From contig JAJCZP010000005.1 of NCBI GenBank assembly GCA_029262315.1, positions 1 to 64,000 on the forward strand: DNA of 64,000 nt. Direction: 5' to 3'. The notes beneath the pieces are model-generated. The model did no database searches and was not told the origin of the DNA. It saw nothing but the letters and a program-made list of their open reading frames with translations. Of this stretch, positions 63,099 through 64,000 are shown piece after piece. Source of the DNA: Deltaproteobacteria bacterium (GTDB lineage: Bacteria > Desulfobacterota > Binatia > UTPRO1). The translations under genes were made by a program, and so were the position numbers. Each line of letters starts with the position of its first letter. The stretch's first letter is position 1.

Positions 63099-63807
63099 CC
63101 GAGCGCGAGCGAGCGCGGGTGGTCGAAGCGGCACTGGCCGACCCGGAGAAGTCGCCTCGGGAGCTGGCGTGGCAGATGACGGACCGGACGGGCCATTTCA
63201 TCTCTGAATCCAGCGTGTATCGTATTCTGAAGGCGCACGACCTCATTACGAGTCCGGCCTACGTCTTGATCCGTGTGGCCGACTGCTTTCGGCATCCGAC
63301 GACGCGTCCGAACGAGCTTTGACAGACGGACTTCACGTACCTGCGCGTGGTGAGCTGGGGCTGGTACTACCTGTCGACCGTGCTCGACGACTACTCGCGC
63401 TGCATCTTGGCGTCGACGAGGTGCGGGTCGTGCATCGACCTCGACTGCTCAGCGACAACGGCCCCTGCTACGTCTCGGGCGAACTGGGGACCTACCTCGC
63501 TCGCCACGGGATAGAGCACACGCGGGGAGCACCGTACCATCCGCAGACGCAGGGGAAGATGGCGCGCTACCACCGGTCGATGAAGAATGTGGTGACGCTC
63601 GACAACTACTACAGCTCGTGGGTGCTCGAGTGTGCGATCGGTCGCTTCGTCGAGGACTACAACCACCGACGCTATCACGAGTCGCTGGACAACGTGACTC
63701 CAGCCGATGCATATCATGGGCGGCGCAGCGCGATCCTGATGCGCCGAGAGCAGATCAAGAAGAAGACGATGGCTCGTCGCAAACGGCAGAATCTACGAGC
63801 TGCATAG
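63099..63807 (+). pseudogene. IS3-family transposase remnant (nonsense mutation and deletion)
   Basis: Three homologous pieces are visible. RERARVVEAALADPEKSPRE to PTTRPNEL is the N-terminal HTH-type part. After a TGA at 63320, where TGG (Trp) would be expected, the same frame continues QTDFTYLRVVSWGWYYLST and LDDYSRCILA, which carry the first two DDE acidic residues. A deletion and frame change then lead to RPRLLSDNGPCYVSGEL and YNHRRYHESLDNVTPADAY, carrying the end of the integrase core. The enzyme cannot be functional. Confidence 0.8.
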
Positions 63808-64000
63808 GCGAGCAAGCGCGCCGGAAGTGTGTCTTAGAAAGTGACCCCAAAGATCCCGACGTCTTTGACGACATACAGATGAGGATCATTCCGAGCCGCC
63901 TCAAACGCTGGCCCGCAGTCGGGGGCCGTCGTGATAGTTGGTTTGGCATCGCCGTGGCGTCCCCGTCCGCACTCGAATGCGCCATTCTCGGTAGCCTGCT
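63808..64000. other. Right-edge segment without a recognisable gene
   Basis: 193 bases after the transposase remnant. No frame shows a familiar domain. It probably belongs to the older element or the IS end, and continues beyond the window. Confidence 0.4.

Noticed and set aside
1-64000. CRISPR array
   Set aside because: No series of identical short repeats with regular spacers was seen; the only tandem repeats found are protein-coding.

Overview
The window is about 64 kb of GC-rich bacterial chromosome. Most of it is an ordinary 'environmental deltaproteobacterium-like' gene set: an M1 aminopeptidase, a coenzyme-B12 mutase of the MeaA/ethylmalonyl-CoA type, a sulfotransferase, MAPEG, GST, P450 and nitroreductase genes, acyl-CoA dehydrogenase and enoyl-CoA hydratase, several SDRs, an SdsA1-type alkyl sulfatase, and secreted proteins with Cys/Lys-rich modules and DUF4215-like repeats. 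This mix recalls Desulfobacterota/Myxococcota/Binatota-type genomes. That placement is inference; there is no rRNA or marker protein in the window.

Layout. 1-9754 (minus strand): aminopeptidase (runs off the left edge), two secreted repeat proteins, a sulfotransferase and a B12-dependent mutase. 10330-13529: MAPEG, a TetR regulator divergent from a P450 with visible inverted-repeat operators, and a nitroreductase. 13894-21408: a large secreted Cys-rich protein, GST, SDR, a HerA-like ATPase, an orphan HicB-like protein and a DUF4345-like membrane protein. 21496-27335: a tightly coupled minus-strand operon PadR - prenyl synthase - FtsX-type ABC permease - ABC ATPase - PPOX-like flavoprotein. 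27558-35099: CBS protein, Ig-like repeat protein, alkyl sulfatase, HEAT-repeat protein, ACAD, crotonase and SDR. 35381-37626: a PL10-like pectate lyase and a small kinase-like protein.

At 37729 there is a tRNA-Glu(TTC) gene. The last 18 bases of the tRNA plus one further base (19 bp) recur as a perfect direct repeat at 62972-62990. Remnants of serine-recombinase 3' ends lie just inside the left copy and just outside the right copy, in the same orientation. I read this as a 25.2-kb genomic island (37786-62990) inserted at the tRNA 3' end, next to the remains of an older element at the same site. That older element has itself been hit by an IS3-family insertion.

The island carries what I consider the exciting system. 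A plus-strand gene train (43357-62835) encodes: a 1571-aa protein with an N-terminal FtsZ/tubulin-like domain and a C-terminal Hsp70/actin-like ATPase domain; a membrane-anchored coiled-coil protein; an exported von Willebrand A protein; a MotA/ExbB-like channel protein with a long coiled coil; a MotB/OmpA-like partner that appears to start at CTG; a lipoprotein; a small membrane winged-helix-like protein; a second MotA-like/MotB-like pair; an exported SH3 + endonuclease/exonuclease/phosphatase protein; and a 1453-aa polytopic protein with extracytoplasmic sensor-like regions and a cytoplasmic NTPase-like domain that lacks a visible Walker A. On the minus strand of the same island lies a third channel-like membrane protein, whose tail contains a 14-residue tandem repeat, with a coiled-coil partner. 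The set looks like an envelope-spanning, ion-driven machine coupled to a cytoskeletal NTPase and a periplasmic nuclease. It resembles Zorya in its ZorA/ZorB-like pair but has no ZorC/D/E components that I can recognise. Defence against phage or plasmids is my leading hypothesis; membrane remodelling is the alternative. Neither is shown by sequence alone.
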